A stretch of DNA of 64,000 bases from Nitrospirillum sp034653355 (GCF_034653355.1 NZ_JAYEER010000001.1:868001-932000); one strand, 5' to 3'. Positions 9,136 to 18,172 are shown, numbered from the stretch's first letter. Program-made: numbers and translations. The notes: generated from the letters alone by a model not told the origin.

Positions 9136-10374
9136 TCATATGGGGCGGTATTGCAGCCGCTTGATTAGGGCGTTGACCAGGAGGGTGAAGCCGAACGTCA
9201 GGCAGCCGATGGCGATCATTCCCAACCCAAAGATGGCTAGATGGCTTACCTGTTCATCTTGCGAACTCAGGACATAGCCGTTCTGCACATAGCGGTGGAC
9301 AAGCAGCACATCCAGCACCAGACCGACCATGATCGTGAAGGCGCTTGCCTTCACTGATCGATTGAAGGTGAACACGGATGCCCAGCGGGCGATGTGCCGT
9401 CCGTGCAGATCGTTCACCATCTTCGCCAAGATACCCATGTACATCGAAGCCGATCCGATAAGGAAGGTCGATACGCCCAGGAAAAGGAAGTGCAGATCAA
9501 GCTGCACATTACCCACCTGACGCGAGCCAAGGGCTGTCAACAGCATCAGCAACAGGCCAGGCAAGGCGAGCAAAATGCCCGGCCACAGCAGAAAAGCTGA
9601 TGCGCCATAGGTGAAGGTCACCTGCAAACTGGCCCAGCCGGCCTTCCACGGCTCAACCCAGCCACCGCGCTGCGCCAGGTGACTGATGCGGCCCTCAGGT
9701 TCCTTCAGGAAATGGATGGGGACTTCAGTGGTCTTCAGTTCCAGCAGCACGGACTTCAACACCATTTCGGGCGCATAGCTCCAGCCCTTAGACTGCAGGT
9801 GCATGCGCCGGAAGGCGTCCAGCGTGATGCCACGCATACCACAGTGGATGTCGCTGAAATGGGTGCCGTGGATCATGTTCAGCGCCCAGTTGGTGACCGG
9901 CGCGCCGAAATACTGATGCAGGGGCGGGCGCGATCCGGGTTCAACCGAACCTTTCACGCGGGAACCCATGATGTACTCGTACCCTTCCTGGAACTTTTCG
10001 ATGAAGGGCGTGATCTTACGGAAATCGTAAGTGCAGTCCGCATCACCCAGCAGCAGCCACTTGCCACGAATGAAAGGAAGGGAATCGATGTAAGCCTGCC
10101 CCAGCCCCCGCTTCGGCGTGCGGATGACGCGGGCGCCCTTGGCCAGGGCGATGTCCGGTGTCCGGTCGTTGGAACTGTCGATGATGATGATCTCGGCGGC
10201 GATGCCCGCCGCCTGGATCCCCTCATGGCACCAGTCGATGAACTGGCTGATCGATATTTCCTCGTTTAAGGCCGGAATGACGATGGACAGGATAGGGTCG
10301 GTAGCGTCGTTCTCAGGGACGAGCAACTGGGTCTCAGTAATAGGCTTCGACCGGTCGAACACATCGGGACACAT
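9136..10374 (-). CDS. Family 2 glycosyltransferase with C-terminal membrane helices (polyprenyl-phosphate sugar transferase type)
   Basis: 412 residues. The first ~240 are a GT2/dolichol-phosphate-mannose-synthase-like domain: LSIVIPALNEEISI, the IIIDSSNDRT motif, GDADCTYDFRKI (DxD metal site) and MGSRVKG. The C-terminal ~160 residues hold about four hydrophobic helices. This architecture is usual for enzymes that load a sugar onto undecaprenyl phosphate so that a GT-C enzyme can use it outside, which fits the neighbouring polytopic protein and the GtrA protein at 17441. Nucleotide-sugar donor unknown; GDP-heptose made by neighbouring genes is an attractive but untested candidate. Confidence 0.85.
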   Translation of the reverse strand: MCPDVFDRSKPITETQLLVPENDATDPILSIVIPALNEEISISQFIDWCHEGIQAAGIAAEIIIIDSSNDRTPDIALAKGARVIRTPKRGLGQAYIDSLPFIRGKWLLLGDADCTYDFRKITPFIEKFQEGYEYIMGSRVKGSVEPGSRPPLHQYFGAPVTNWALNMIHGTHFSDIHCGMRGITLDAFRRMHLQSKGWSYAPEMVLKSVLLELKTTEVPIHFLKEPEGRISHLAQRGGWVEPWKAGWASLQVTFTYGASAFLLWPGILLALPGLLLMLLTALGSRQVGNVQLDLHFLFLGVSTFLIGSASMYMGILAKMVNDLHGRHIARWASVFTFNRSVKASAFTIMVGLVLDVLLVHRYVQNGYVLSSQDEQVSHLAIFGLGMIAIGCLTFGFTLLVNALIKRLQYRPI

Positions 10375-10471
10375 GGTTAATAACCCTTCCTATCGCTAAC
10401 CTCGGCGGCCCATCAAAAAGGGCTGGCAGTTTCAGGTGCCAGGTAGGCCGAGGCCGCACACGTTGTCTATA

Positions 10472-11455
10472 TCAGTTGTGATAGAAGATTACACTGCTGC
10501 CACGCCGATCAAAGGCGAGATCAATGGGGCGCAGGTGGGACAACGCCTTGATGACTTCGGGGTGGCGTTCACGGGGGGCATAGAAGACCATGAAGCCACC
10601 ACCGCCGGCCCCTAGAAGCTTGCCACCCAGGGCACCGGCCTTGCGTGCCGCCTCATAGCTGTCGTCGATCAGCGGGTTGGAAATGCCTTCGCTCAGGCTT
10701 TTCTTCAGCAGCCAGTTCTCGTGAAGGATTTCGCCCAGGGCGTCGACATTGCCACTGTTGAGCTCCCGTGCCAGCACATCGACGTAGCCCACCATGCGGT
10801 CCATGGTGCGGCGCTTGTCCTGGTCGGAGCGCATCGTGGCAGTCTGCTTTTCCAGCAGAGCCGACGCCGACCGCGTGATGCCGGTGTAAAACATCAGCAT
10901 GGACTCTTCCGTCCGCTGCAGCGAGCCCGGCGGCATGATGACGGGCTCTACATCCACCGTCTCATCGGGGTTGAAGCGAATGATGTTCAATCCGCCCATG
11001 GCGCCGCCGTACTGATCCTGCTTGCCGATGGGTTCGCCAAGGATTTCGATCTCGACCTCGCACGCCTCGGCCGCCAAGTCGTTCTTGGAACGGTATTCGC
11101 CTTTGAAGGCGTGCACGGCGTGCAACAGGCCAACCGTGAAGCTGCTGGACGATCCAAGTCCGCTGCCCCTGGAGGGCACGTCGGCGATGGAGGTGATTTC
11201 CAGGCCGCCATCCACATCCAGCTTCTGCAGCACCGTCCGGACGATGCGGTGCTCAATCTGGTCGACATGGTCAACTTCTTCGGTCTTGGCGTAGCTGATG
11301 CGCAGCGTGTGATCGAAGCGCTTGTTGACGGTGATATAGATGAATTTGTCGATGCTGGTGCTCAGCACCGCGCCGCCATTTTCCTTATAGTATTCCCGAA
11401 TGTCACTGCCCCCACCAACAAAGCTCAGGCGCAACGGGGTCTTGGTAATGATCAT
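10472..11455 (-). CDS. hddA: D-glycero-alpha-D-manno-heptose-7-phosphate kinase (GHMP family)
   Basis: 327 residues with the three GHMP kinase motifs: TPLRLSFVGGGSDI at the N-terminus, the ATP loop PSRGSGLGSSSSFTVG near residue 100, and GGKLLGAGGGGFMVF near the C-terminus. Family members in heptose loci (HddA) phosphorylate D-glycero-D-manno-heptose 7-phosphate at C1 in the alpha configuration, committing it to GDP-heptose. The start codon overlaps the stop of the upstream HddC-GmhB fusion (ATGA, 11452-11455), so both are probably made from one message. Assignment rests on motifs plus the surrounding gmhA/gmhB/hddC activities. Confidence 0.88.
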   Translation of the reverse strand: MIITKTPLRLSFVGGGSDIREYYKENGGAVLSTSIDKFIYITVNKRFDHTLRISYAKTEEVDHVDQIEHRIVRTVLQKLDVDGGLEITSIADVPSRGSGLGSSSSFTVGLLHAVHAFKGEYRSKNDLAAEACEVEIEILGEPIGKQDQYGGAMGGLNIIRFNPDETVDVEPVIMPPGSLQRTEESMLMFYTGITRSASALLEKQTATMRSDQDKRRTMDRMVGYVDVLARELNSGNVDALGEILHENWLLKKSLSEGISNPLIDDSYEAARKAGALGGKLLGAGGGGFMVFYAPRERHPEVIKALSHLRPIDLAFDRRGSSVIFYHN

Positions 11456-13350
11456 TCTAAAATTCCGTCAAGGCTAATAATTTGTTCGGCCTGGTCCTTG
11501 CTAGCCAGGATCACGGGAAGCTCATCCTGCATACGCGATTGATATGTTGCCTCGATCAGGTCATCGGACCAACCCCGGCGCCGGTACTCCTGGAAGAAGC
11601 GACGCTTGCGCCCATCTTCGTCCGCGGCAACGAACCAGCGCTTCCGGGCCTTGGCTAGCCAGGCGTCCTGAGTCAGGGCCGGCACGCCTTCGATGATGAG
11701 AATATCGTCCGCCGCCAGGCTGATGGCCTCCGTGCCGTCATGGCTGAGACGCGTCGCGGTGTCATAGCGCGGCGGCGTCACGGCCGGGCCGCGGGCCAGC
11801 AGGGTCGTCAGGGCCCGATCCGCCGCCGGCAGGTCGTACCGGCCCAGCACGCCATCATCCCGCTGGTCGTGGGATTTCAGCCAGCTGTCCAGGCCGAGTA
11901 CCACGGCGCGCCGTCCCTGCCGAGCCAGGTGGAGGGCCAGGCACTGGGCCAGCACGCTCTTGCCCGACCGGGCGCTGCCGCCGATCAGCGCCACGTCGCC
12001 GGACCGCAGGTCCGCGGCCAGGCCATCCAGCCGCGCTTCCAGCTTCGGCCATGCGTCTAGGATGAAGCGGACGGCCGCCGCCAAGTCGTCGACCACCAGG
12101 TGGGGCAGGGCTGTGCTCTTGCCGTCGTTGCCGCCGTGGCCGCTGCGGACCAGGATGCCGCCCATGCCGCACGCCCGGGCCAGCCCCATGTCGCTGGAAC
12201 TGTCGCCGATCATCCAGGAACGGGCGACGTCAATGTTCAGGTCGCGCGCGGCTGAATGGACCATGCCCGGGGCGGGCTTCCTGCAGTCACATACGATCTT
12301 CAGCGCCGCGACCTCTTTGGGGAAGCCCTTGTCCGGATGATGCGGACAGAAATACAGCCGGTCGAAAAAGGCCCGCTCCGCGCCCAGCAGCGTTTCCAGC
12401 CGGGCATGAATGGCGTCCAGTTCCTCCAGCGTGCAGTCGCCGCGCGCGACGATGGCCTGGTTGGTGACTACTACCGTGCGATAGTCCGCGCGGTTGAGGC
12501 GCGCCAAGGCGGGGGCCGCGCCGGGCGTCAACTCCAGATCCTCAGGCCGGGCGATGCGGCCCTTCTCCACGTTGAGGACGCCGTCCCGGTCCAGGAACAC
12601 GGCCGGCACGGGATGGCGCAGGGACATGCGGGCCACCCGGCCCTTCTCGATATCCGTCCTGACCTTGGCGATGCGGTCCGGCGTACCCGCGTCCTTGACG
12701 TATTCGGGGCTGACATAGCCCTGCAAGGTGCGACCTTCGGCCAGCATGCGACTGAACACGTGCTTGCCGAAATCCGGCTTGTCCGGCAACCCGCCGGTCG
12801 CGAGCACCGCGTCCCGCTCCAGCACGTAGAGGCCGGCGTTGACGATATTGTGATAGTCCATCCCCTCGGGATGGGGGTAGGGAAGGAAGCGGCGCACCCT
12901 ACCGTCCGCATCCAGATCAACGAGGTCGGAATCATAAGGGTGATCGTTGGGATGCAGGAATAGAGTGGCGTCGGCGCCATGCTGGTGGTGATGGGCCAGC
13001 AGCCGGTCCACGTCCACGTCCAGCACGGTGTCACCATAAAAGACCACGAAGGTCGGCGCCAGTAAGTCACGCGCGTCCAGCACCGCACCGGCGGTGCCGC
13101 GGGCCTGGGGCTCCGCCACGGTACGCAGGTTCAGCCCCCACTTGGCGCCGTCCTGGCAATAGTCGGCTATGGCGCCAGCGCCATAGCCGGTCAACACCAG
13201 CACGTCGCGGATACTCGATTGCGCGATCATTTCCAGCTGCCGGCCCAGAAGCGGCGTGCCGCACACATCCACCAGCGGTTTGGGTAGGTCGCCCGTGACG
13301 GACTTCAGCCGTGTGCCGCCGCCACCGGCAAGAATGACCGCCTGGATCAA
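11452..13350 (-). CDS. Trifunctional fusion: heptose-1-phosphate nucleotidyltransferase (HddC-like) + GmhB-like HAD phosphatase + P-loop kinase-like domain
   Basis: 632 residues from a TTG at 13350 whose TTGA overlaps the upstream epimerase stop; AAGGGG lies just before it. The frame stays open to 13425, but that would add a Gly/Arg-rich leader before the first strand. Domain 1 (about 1-235): sugar-nucleotide pyrophosphorylase, ILAGGGGTRL and the LPKPL motif, metal-site FYGD. Domain 2 (about 248-430): HAD-IIIA phosphatase with FLDRDGVLN, TNQAIVARG, zinc-type CPHHP and CDCRKP cysteines and GDSSSD, the GmhB signature. Domain 3 (about 450-632): P-loop GSARSGKS near residue 458, PPRYD and ILIIEGVPAL, resembling uridine kinase/phosphoribulokinase folds. 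Domains 1 and 2 supply the phosphatase and GDP-transfer steps of the GDP-heptose pathway. The third activity is unknown. Confidence 0.85.
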   Translation of the reverse strand: MIQAVILAGGGGTRLKSVTGDLPKPLVDVCGTPLLGRQLEMIAQSSIRDVLVLTGYGAGAIADYCQDGAKWGLNLRTVAEPQARGTAGAVLDARDLLAPTFVVFYGDTVLDVDVDRLLAHHHQHGADATLFLHPNDHPYDSDLVDLDADGRVRRFLPYPHPEGMDYHNIVNAGLYVLERDAVLATGGLPDKPDFGKHVFSRMLAEGRTLQGYVSPEYVKDAGTPDRIAKVRTDIEKGRVARMSLRHPVPAVFLDRDGVLNVEKGRIARPEDLELTPGAAPALARLNRADYRTVVVTNQAIVARGDCTLEELDAIHARLETLLGAERAFFDRLYFCPHHPDKGFPKEVAALKIVCDCRKPAPGMVHSAARDLNIDVARSWMIGDSSSDMGLARACGMGGILVRSGHGGNDGKSTALPHLVVDDLAAAVRFILDAWPKLEARLDGLAADLRSGDVALIGGSARSGKSVLAQCLALHLARQGRRAVVLGLDSWLKSHDQRDDGVLGRYDLPAADRALTTLLARGPAVTPPRYDTATRLSHDGTEAISLAADDILIIEGVPALTQDAWLAKARKRWFVAADEDGRKRRFFQEYRRRGWSDDLIEATYQSRMQDELPVILASKDQAEQIISLDGILE

Positions 13351-14315
13351 ATCAATCCCCTTTCGACCACCAGTTCCGCCACCGCGCGGCTCACCGCTTG
13401 CGCGGAGGAACCGCTGGGCCGCCAACCCAGCTTGGCCAGCTTTTCGACGGAATAATAGAAGCGAGGAACGTCGCCCACCCAGCCGCGGTTGCCGCCGGTA
13501 TAGCGCAGGCGGGCGCCGGTCTTGGAAGCGTCGAGCACCGCCTGCGCGATGGACGCGACGGTGACGCCGTCGTCTTCTGGTCCGATATTGTAAAGGGCGC
13601 GCTTTTCCGTGGCGTTGTTGCGGATGAATAGCATGGCGTTGATCAGGTCGCTGACATGCAGGTAGGGCTTTTTTTGGGAACCGTCGCCCAGCACTTCCAG
13701 CTCTTCTCGGTTCTTCAGCAACTTACCCAGCAGATCATAGATGATCCCGTGGGTGCCTCGGCTGCCGACCACGTTGGGGAAGCGGAAGATCCAGGTCCGG
13801 GATATGTGGGACTCCGTCGCGGCGCTGATATGCGCCTCGCTTGCCAGCTTCATGGCGCCATAGGCGGAGATGGGCAACAGCGGCCCCATGGTTTCCACCA
13901 ACTGCTCGGGATGGTTGCCATATACCGCCGAGGTGGACGCGAACGCCAGTTCCTTCATGTCGAAGGCACGCATCAGCGCCACGGTTTCATACGTGGTCTG
14001 GAACGTGTCCTTCAGGTCGATGCCGGGATCCGCCACGCCGGCCGCCACGTCGGAATTGGCGGCCAGATGCCAGACCGTGTGCACAGGCTCGGCCAGGCTC
14101 TCGAACACGGGATAAAGGACGGTCCGGATGGCCTGGCGGTCAGCCATGTCCACTTCCAGAAACCGGAAGGCGGGATTGGCCAGGGCGGCGGCGATATTGG
14201 CCCGGGTGCCGCGAATCATGTTGTCCACGCCGATGACGCGATGACCTTGGGCGAGCAGGCGGTCGACAAGATGGCTGCCGATGAACCCTGCGGCTCCCGT
14301 TACAAACATTACCAT
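13347..14315 (-). CDS. NAD-dependent epimerase/dehydratase (nucleotide-sugar)
   Basis: 322 residues from ATG 14315, which puts the Rossmann motif FVTGAAGFIGSHL directly at the N-terminus; the frame is open to 14435 but the added 40 residues are low-complexity. Catalytic YGAMK appears near residue 150 with the preceding STSAVYG. It belongs to the extended SDR sugar-nucleotide epimerases. First gene of the minus-strand heptose block, its stop overlapping the start of the HddC-GmhB fusion (TTGA), so it may act on GDP-heptose or on another nucleotide sugar of the same polymer. No strong Shine-Dalgarno is visible upstream. Confidence 0.85.
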   Translation of the reverse strand: MVMFVTGAAGFIGSHLVDRLLAQGHRVIGVDNMIRGTRANIAAALANPAFRFLEVDMADRQAIRTVLYPVFESLAEPVHTVWHLAANSDVAAGVADPGIDLKDTFQTTYETVALMRAFDMKELAFASTSAVYGNHPEQLVETMGPLLPISAYGAMKLASEAHISAATESHISRTWIFRFPNVVGSRGTHGIIYDLLGKLLKNREELEVLGDGSQKKPYLHVSDLINAMLFIRNNATEKRALYNIGPEDDGVTVASIAQAVLDASKTGARLRYTGGNRGWVGDVPRFYYSVEKLAKLGWRPSGSSAQAVSRAVAELVVERGLI

Positions 14316-14486
14316 TGGCGTCGTCTTCGGTTGATACTGCGGGCCGCCACCATACTGGGCTGTCCCTGCCAGCGCAATCACCCCGGCCATCCGGGCCGTG
14401 GCGGCGGGGGGCTTGGTTAACGGGGGCGATGCCATGGGTGCCGGGCCGGCGGATTATGGAGATGCCGCGACGAGGGGCAGGTTGAC

Positions 14487-14515
14487 TTGAGTCTCGCCGG
14501 GCGACGTCGTATACC
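14487..14515 (+). promoter_or_regulatory. Possible sigma-70 promoter for the ABC exporter
   Basis: TTGAGT at 14487-14492 and TATACC at 14510-14515 are 17 bp apart, about 100 nt upstream of the wzm start, in the divergent region between the epimerase and wzm genes. The match is fair and unsupported by anything else. Confidence 0.4.
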
Positions 14516-14616
14516 CGGCCTCTAAAGTTTCCACGCCGTCGGGCGCCGGGGCGCGTTGGCCCTTTGCGCCCTGGCGGCTCTGTCAATCCGAGTCGCGTTT
14601 TGCCCGAGGCTTCTTG

Positions 14617-15432
14617 ATGTCCACTGCCGCAGTGATGTCGCCGTCAATCACCAGCCGCCTTTACGCCAACCGGCGTTTGATCCTGCGCCTCGCCGCCCGA
14701 CAGCTCAGCGCCAAATGGCAAGGCACGATGCTTGGCATGGTCTGGTCCCTTTTGACGCCGCTGCTGACCTTCGCGGTCTATGGCTTCGTCTTCACGCAGA
14801 TTTTTCACTCGCGCTGGACGGGATCCCTGTCGGCCGCCAGCTATCCCCTGCTGATCTTCTCGGGGCTGGTGACCTTTTCCATCTTCAGCGAGACGGTCAA
14901 CGCCGCGCCCACGCTGATCTTGGAGAACGCCTCTTACGTCAAGAAAGTGATCTTTCCGTTGGAGATCCTCCCGATCGTCAGCATCCTGGTCAACATCGTG
15001 AACGCCGGTTTCGGCTTGGCCATCCTGTTGATTGTGCAGTTGGTGACGACGGGATCGCTGTCTTTCGGCTTGATCTATGTTCCCTTCATCATCTTGCCCT
15101 TGGGCGTGGCGACGCTGGGCGTCGCCTGGTTTCTGGCGTCCTTGGGGGTTTTCATCCGCGACATGCGTCACATCGTCGGTGTCGCCACGTCGCTGCTGAT
15201 GTTCCTGACGCCGATCTTCTACGCGCCGGAAACCGTGCCGGACTCGTTCAAGTTGGTGATGAAGCTGAACCCCATCGCGCTGACTCTGGAACAGATGCGC
15301 GCCGCTATCTTCCTGGGGCAATTCCCAGATCTGCTGGATTACCTGGGGTTATGGGCCTATGCGCTGTTCATCGCATCCCTAGGGTACGCCTGGTTCGCCC
15401 GCAGCCGGAAGGCCTTCGCTGATGTCCTCTGA
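14617..15432 (+). CDS. wzm: ABC-2 type polysaccharide exporter permease
   Basis: 271 residues with six predicted membrane segments and the ABC-2 permease N-terminus (RQLSAKWQGTMLGMVWSLLTPLL). ATG 14617 follows GAGG at a good distance; a TTG lies directly before it. Wzm proteins form the channel that carries undecaprenyl-linked O-antigen or capsule chains across the inner membrane together with the Wzt ATPase, whose start at 15422 overlaps this gene by 11 nt. The polymer made by the surrounding glycosyltransferases is the likely cargo. Confidence 0.9.
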   Translation: MSTAAVMSPSITSRLYANRRLILRLAARQLSAKWQGTMLGMVWSLLTPLLTFAVYGFVFTQIFHSRWTGSLSAASYPLLIFSGLVTFSIFSETVNAAPTLILENASYVKKVIFPLEILPIVSILVNIVNAGFGLAILLIVQLVTTGSLSFGLIYVPFIILPLGVATLGVAWFLASLGVFIRDMRHIVGVATSLLMFLTPIFYAPETVPDSFKLVMKLNPIALTLEQMRAAIFLGQFPDLLDYLGLWAYALFIASLGYAWFARSRKAFADVL

Positions 15433-16779
15433 AATCGCCCTTAAAGCCGAAGACCTTGGCAAGGCCTATCTCATCTACAAGCGCCCCGAAGACCGCCTGA
15501 AGCAGATGCTGTTTCGCTGGCGTCGCTTCTATGAGGAGTATTGGGCCTTGCGGGGGGTGAGTTCGAGATTCGGAAAGGCGAGTCCGTAGGCTTGGTTGGG
15601 CGCAACGGCGCCGGCAAATCCACCTTCCTGCAGTTGGCCGCCGGCATCATCCAGCCCACGACCGGCAGTGTTACCGCCCACGGACGCATCGCCGCGTTGC
15701 TGGAGTTGGGGGCCGGCTTCAATCCGGAATTCACCGGGGCGGAAAACGTGCGCCTGTCGGCCGCGATCTTGGGCCTCAGCAGTGAGGAGATTGAAGACCG
15801 CTTCCAGTCAATCGCGGAATTCGCCGCCATCGGTGATTTCATCAACCTGCCGGTGAAGCTCTATTCCAGCGGCATGTATGCCCGTCTGGCCTTCGCGGTC
15901 GCCGCGCATGTGGATGCCAGCATCCTGATCGTGGACGAAATCCTGGCGGTGGGTGATGCGGCCTTTACGCAGAAGTGCATGCGCTTCATCCGCAAGTTCC
16001 GTGAGAATGGCACCCTGATCTTCGTGTCCCATTCGCCGAGTTCGGTCGTATCTTTGTGCGACCGCGCCATCTGGATCGACGGGGGCGAGGTGCAGGAGAT
16101 TGGTGATGCCAAGGTGGTTTGCGACAACTACCTGGCGTCATTGGATCGGGAACGGGACAACGGGGCATCCTTCAAGATCGGCGGTCGCCGCCGGTCCACC
16201 ATGGAACGGCCTGCCTCGACAGTCAGTCTGCCCAAGGCGGTGAACCCCATCCAGGTGTTCTCGTTCGACCCCGAAGCCAGCTGGTATGGTCGCCGCGGCG
16301 CCACCATTGAAAGTGTCCGGTTCCTCGACGCCAATCGGCTGCCCTTGCAGATCATGCATGGCGGGGAGGAGGTCATCCTCCAGATCCGGTGCAGCATCGC
16401 GGATGAACTGTCGTCCCCCATCGTCGGTTTCTATATCCGTGACCGGTTGGGGCAGAACCTCTTCGGCGACAACACGTACCTGCATTATGTGAACGATCCC
16501 GTCGCCGTGCGGCTGGGTCAGGAGTTGCACGCCGAATTCCGCTTCGAAATGCCCTACCTACCCACCGGACAGTATTCGGTCTGCTGCGCCATCGCCAATG
16601 GCACCCAGCAGGATCACGTGCAGCATCATTGGTATGACGAGGCGCTGATTTTCGACGTGGCGTCCAGCCATATTGTCCGGGGTCTGGTTGGCATCCCGAT
16701 GCTTGGCGTGGATCTGCACCCGGTCGAGGTCAGCGAGGCGGCGGCGCTTCCGGCTACGAACGCCGCCATGAGTGACTAA
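15422..16779 (+). CDS. wzt: ABC-type polysaccharide exporter ATPase with C-terminal carbohydrate-binding domain, frameshifted as sequenced
   Basis: Translation from ATG 15422 gives MSSEIALKAEDLGKAYLIYK, a normal Wzt start, but runs into TAG at 15587. From about 15562 the family sequence continues in another frame (FEIRKGESVGLVGRNGAGKST), so one base is missing in GAGTTCGAG around 15559-15566; adding it gives 452 residues in a single frame. Downstream: Walker A GRNGAGKST, signature-region YSSGMYARL, Walker B ILIVDEILAVGD, and a ~180-residue C-terminal domain of the kind that binds the O-antigen terminus in Wzt. A start at TTG 15541 would save Walker A but lose the first strands and has no evident ribosome binding site. 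Sequencing error or a recent mutation. Confidence 0.85.
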
Positions 16780-16799
16780 CCGTTGAGCTCGCCAGAGCC

Positions 16800-17144
16800 A
16801 GAGAATTGATCGTGGATCGCTCGCGAATAATAAGCGAAGTGTTGGTATCTTTACGCCAAGTGACGGTCTGCCGCGCTTCCGGTGCCAAGCCGGTGGCCAA
16901 GGTTCTGGTCGACACCCGCTCAAATCCGAAGCCGCGGCGCAGGCATGAGGGTGGCCGCCTCTTGCCATCCAGGGCTTGGGCGGCAAGGGCCAGGCGCAGC
17001 GCGCTGATCCCGCCGCGCGGATCAGTGTCGTGGCCGGCATCATCCATGAGCGGCACGGACCTGGTCCGGGGCGATGGCGGGCTTGGTCCGGAAGATGACA
17101 GTATCGGGAACGCCAGCCTTGGCCCGTAGCGCCGGGCTGTTGGC
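16800..17144 (-). pseudogene. Decayed C-terminal part of an IS701-type transposase
   Basis: Reading the minus strand gives degenerate fragments in shifting frames that resemble the second half of IS701-family transposases: LRAKAGVPDTVIFRTKPAIA (17144 to about 17065, followed by a stop), then LMDDAGHD...GGISALRLA, then LATGLAPEARQTVTWRKDTN near 16860. Family counterparts have LMDAGYG and a TWREG motif at matching places. Stops and frame changes show it is dead. It lies just after wzt and before the gtrA-like gene. The family call is from memory of the motif pattern and should be checked by translated search. Confidence 0.6.
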
Positions 17145-17440
17145 CCGGGCCGGCCTTCGATGCCGCTTTCCCGTGAGGAAAACCCAAGGCTGCCCTAGAA
17201 CAGAACATGAATCTCCCTTATGCTTTTCACCTCATTTTATCGCTATGCTGTATGACATAGTGGAATTAGGACAGCACGGACCTGTATGGGCGGCTCAAGG
17301 CGCTTCGCGACATCGCATGTCGAATTGACGGGCTGGTTAGGTAACCCGATCTAGCTGCGTCACGCGGGCTACGGATGTTAGGCGAATCGCGACCGTCGGC
17401 GGCAACCGATCGGCGGGAAATATTGCTTGGAGGATTTGTG
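17145..17440. other. AT-richer leader of the GtrA-type gene
   Basis: About 300 bases between the transposase remnant and the next gene. Composition drops in GC around 17215-17275. A CTATG / CATAG inverted repeat lies near 17240-17262. I see no convincing promoter or gene. Confidence 0.3.
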
Positions 17441-17941
17441 GTGCTCGGTGGCCTCGTGAAAATATGTATCTCCAGGCAGTTCCTGATGTTCCTGCTTTTT
17501 GGCGGCTCGGCGGCGCTGGTTAGTCTGGTGAGCGGAAAGTTGCTGTATGATTATCAGCAGTTGGTGAAATTGCCTTATCAGCTGGCCGTCTTCCTGGCGG
17601 CCGTGGCCGGCATGTTCGTCAGCTTCGCGATGAATTATATCTTCAATTACAAATTTAATGGGCGCTCCATTTGGGGTCAATTCTTGACATTTACTTGGGT
17701 GTCTTTAATCGGTATGGGCCTTTCGGCCGTATTTGCTGAGATTTCCCTAATAATGCTTGAGTTTATAAAGGCAGATTTCTCATCATTTCTGCATATAAAA
17801 GGGATTACAAATAAATTTGCCGCCCACATCATCTCTATAGTGATTGTGACTATCTACTCATATGCCGCCCATACGTACTTTAGCTTCAACGTGGGAATAC
17901 GGTCCCGCGTTCAGTCATGGTTGCGCTCAAAGGCGACTTGA
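17441..17941 (+). CDS. GtrA family membrane protein
   Basis: 166 residues with four hydrophobic helices and the GtrA pattern: FGGSAALVSLVSG in helix 1, SFAMNYIFNYKFNG between helices 2 and 3, and a final helix ending SYAAHTYFSF. GtrA-type proteins are thought to help move polyprenyl-phosphate-linked sugars across the membrane for surface glycosylation. GTG 17441 is chosen because GGAGGA lies six bases upstream (17429-17434); GTG 17438 and the open frame to 17375 are alternatives. Base composition is clearly more AT-rich than the flanking genes, and the gene is bracketed by dead IS fragments, suggesting acquisition by transfer. Confidence 0.82.
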   Translation: MLGGLVKICISRQFLMFLLFGGSAALVSLVSGKLLYDYQQLVKLPYQLAVFLAAVAGMFVSFAMNYIFNYKFNGRSIWGQFLTFTWVSLIGMGLSAVFAEISLIMLEFIKADFSSFLHIKGITNKFAAHIISIVIVTIYSYAAHTYFSFNVGIRSRVQSWLRSKAT

Positions 17942-18013
17942 ATATTTTAGGGACTCCGGCATTACCCGGATGAGTGTCCTGCGGCTTTGAGATTCCGGCC
18001 GGAAGCGGCACCG

Positions 18014-18113
18014 TGCGGTGTTCAGCCCTGAGGCGCCCGATGAAGGGCTCAATGGCGGCGCTTCATCTCTTGTTTGATGACGGTGGTGGTCTTGCTGACC
18101 TGGCGGGTGATCC
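18014..18113 (-). pseudogene. Decayed IS5-type transposase C-terminal fragment
   Basis: The minus strand encodes VSKTTTVIKQEMKRR and, after a one-frame jump, IEPFIGRLRAEHR. This matches the KREMRRRAAIEPVIGHLKAEHR region near the end of many IS5-family DDE transposases. Only about 30 codons survive, with a frameshift in the middle. Family assignment is by motif recall. Confidence 0.5.
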
Positions 18114-18172
18114 AGCCTTGAACTTGTTGGGATGGTCATGGCCGCGATGTCGAGCCTTGCGGGAGCAAGGTC

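Noticed and set aside
8855..9139. 94-codon minus-strand frame in the gap before the family 2 glycosyltransferase
   Set aside because: No recognisable fold, no ribosome binding site, composition like translated non-coding DNA; left as intergenic.
15541..16779. Shorter wzt starting at TTG 15541
   Set aside because: Would drop the conserved N-terminal strands present in the adjoining frame from ATG 15422; better explained by one missing base.
16806..17129. Plus-strand open frame of 107 codons in the gap after wzt
   Set aside because: No domain or start signal; the opposite strand carries transposase-like fragments that account for the region.
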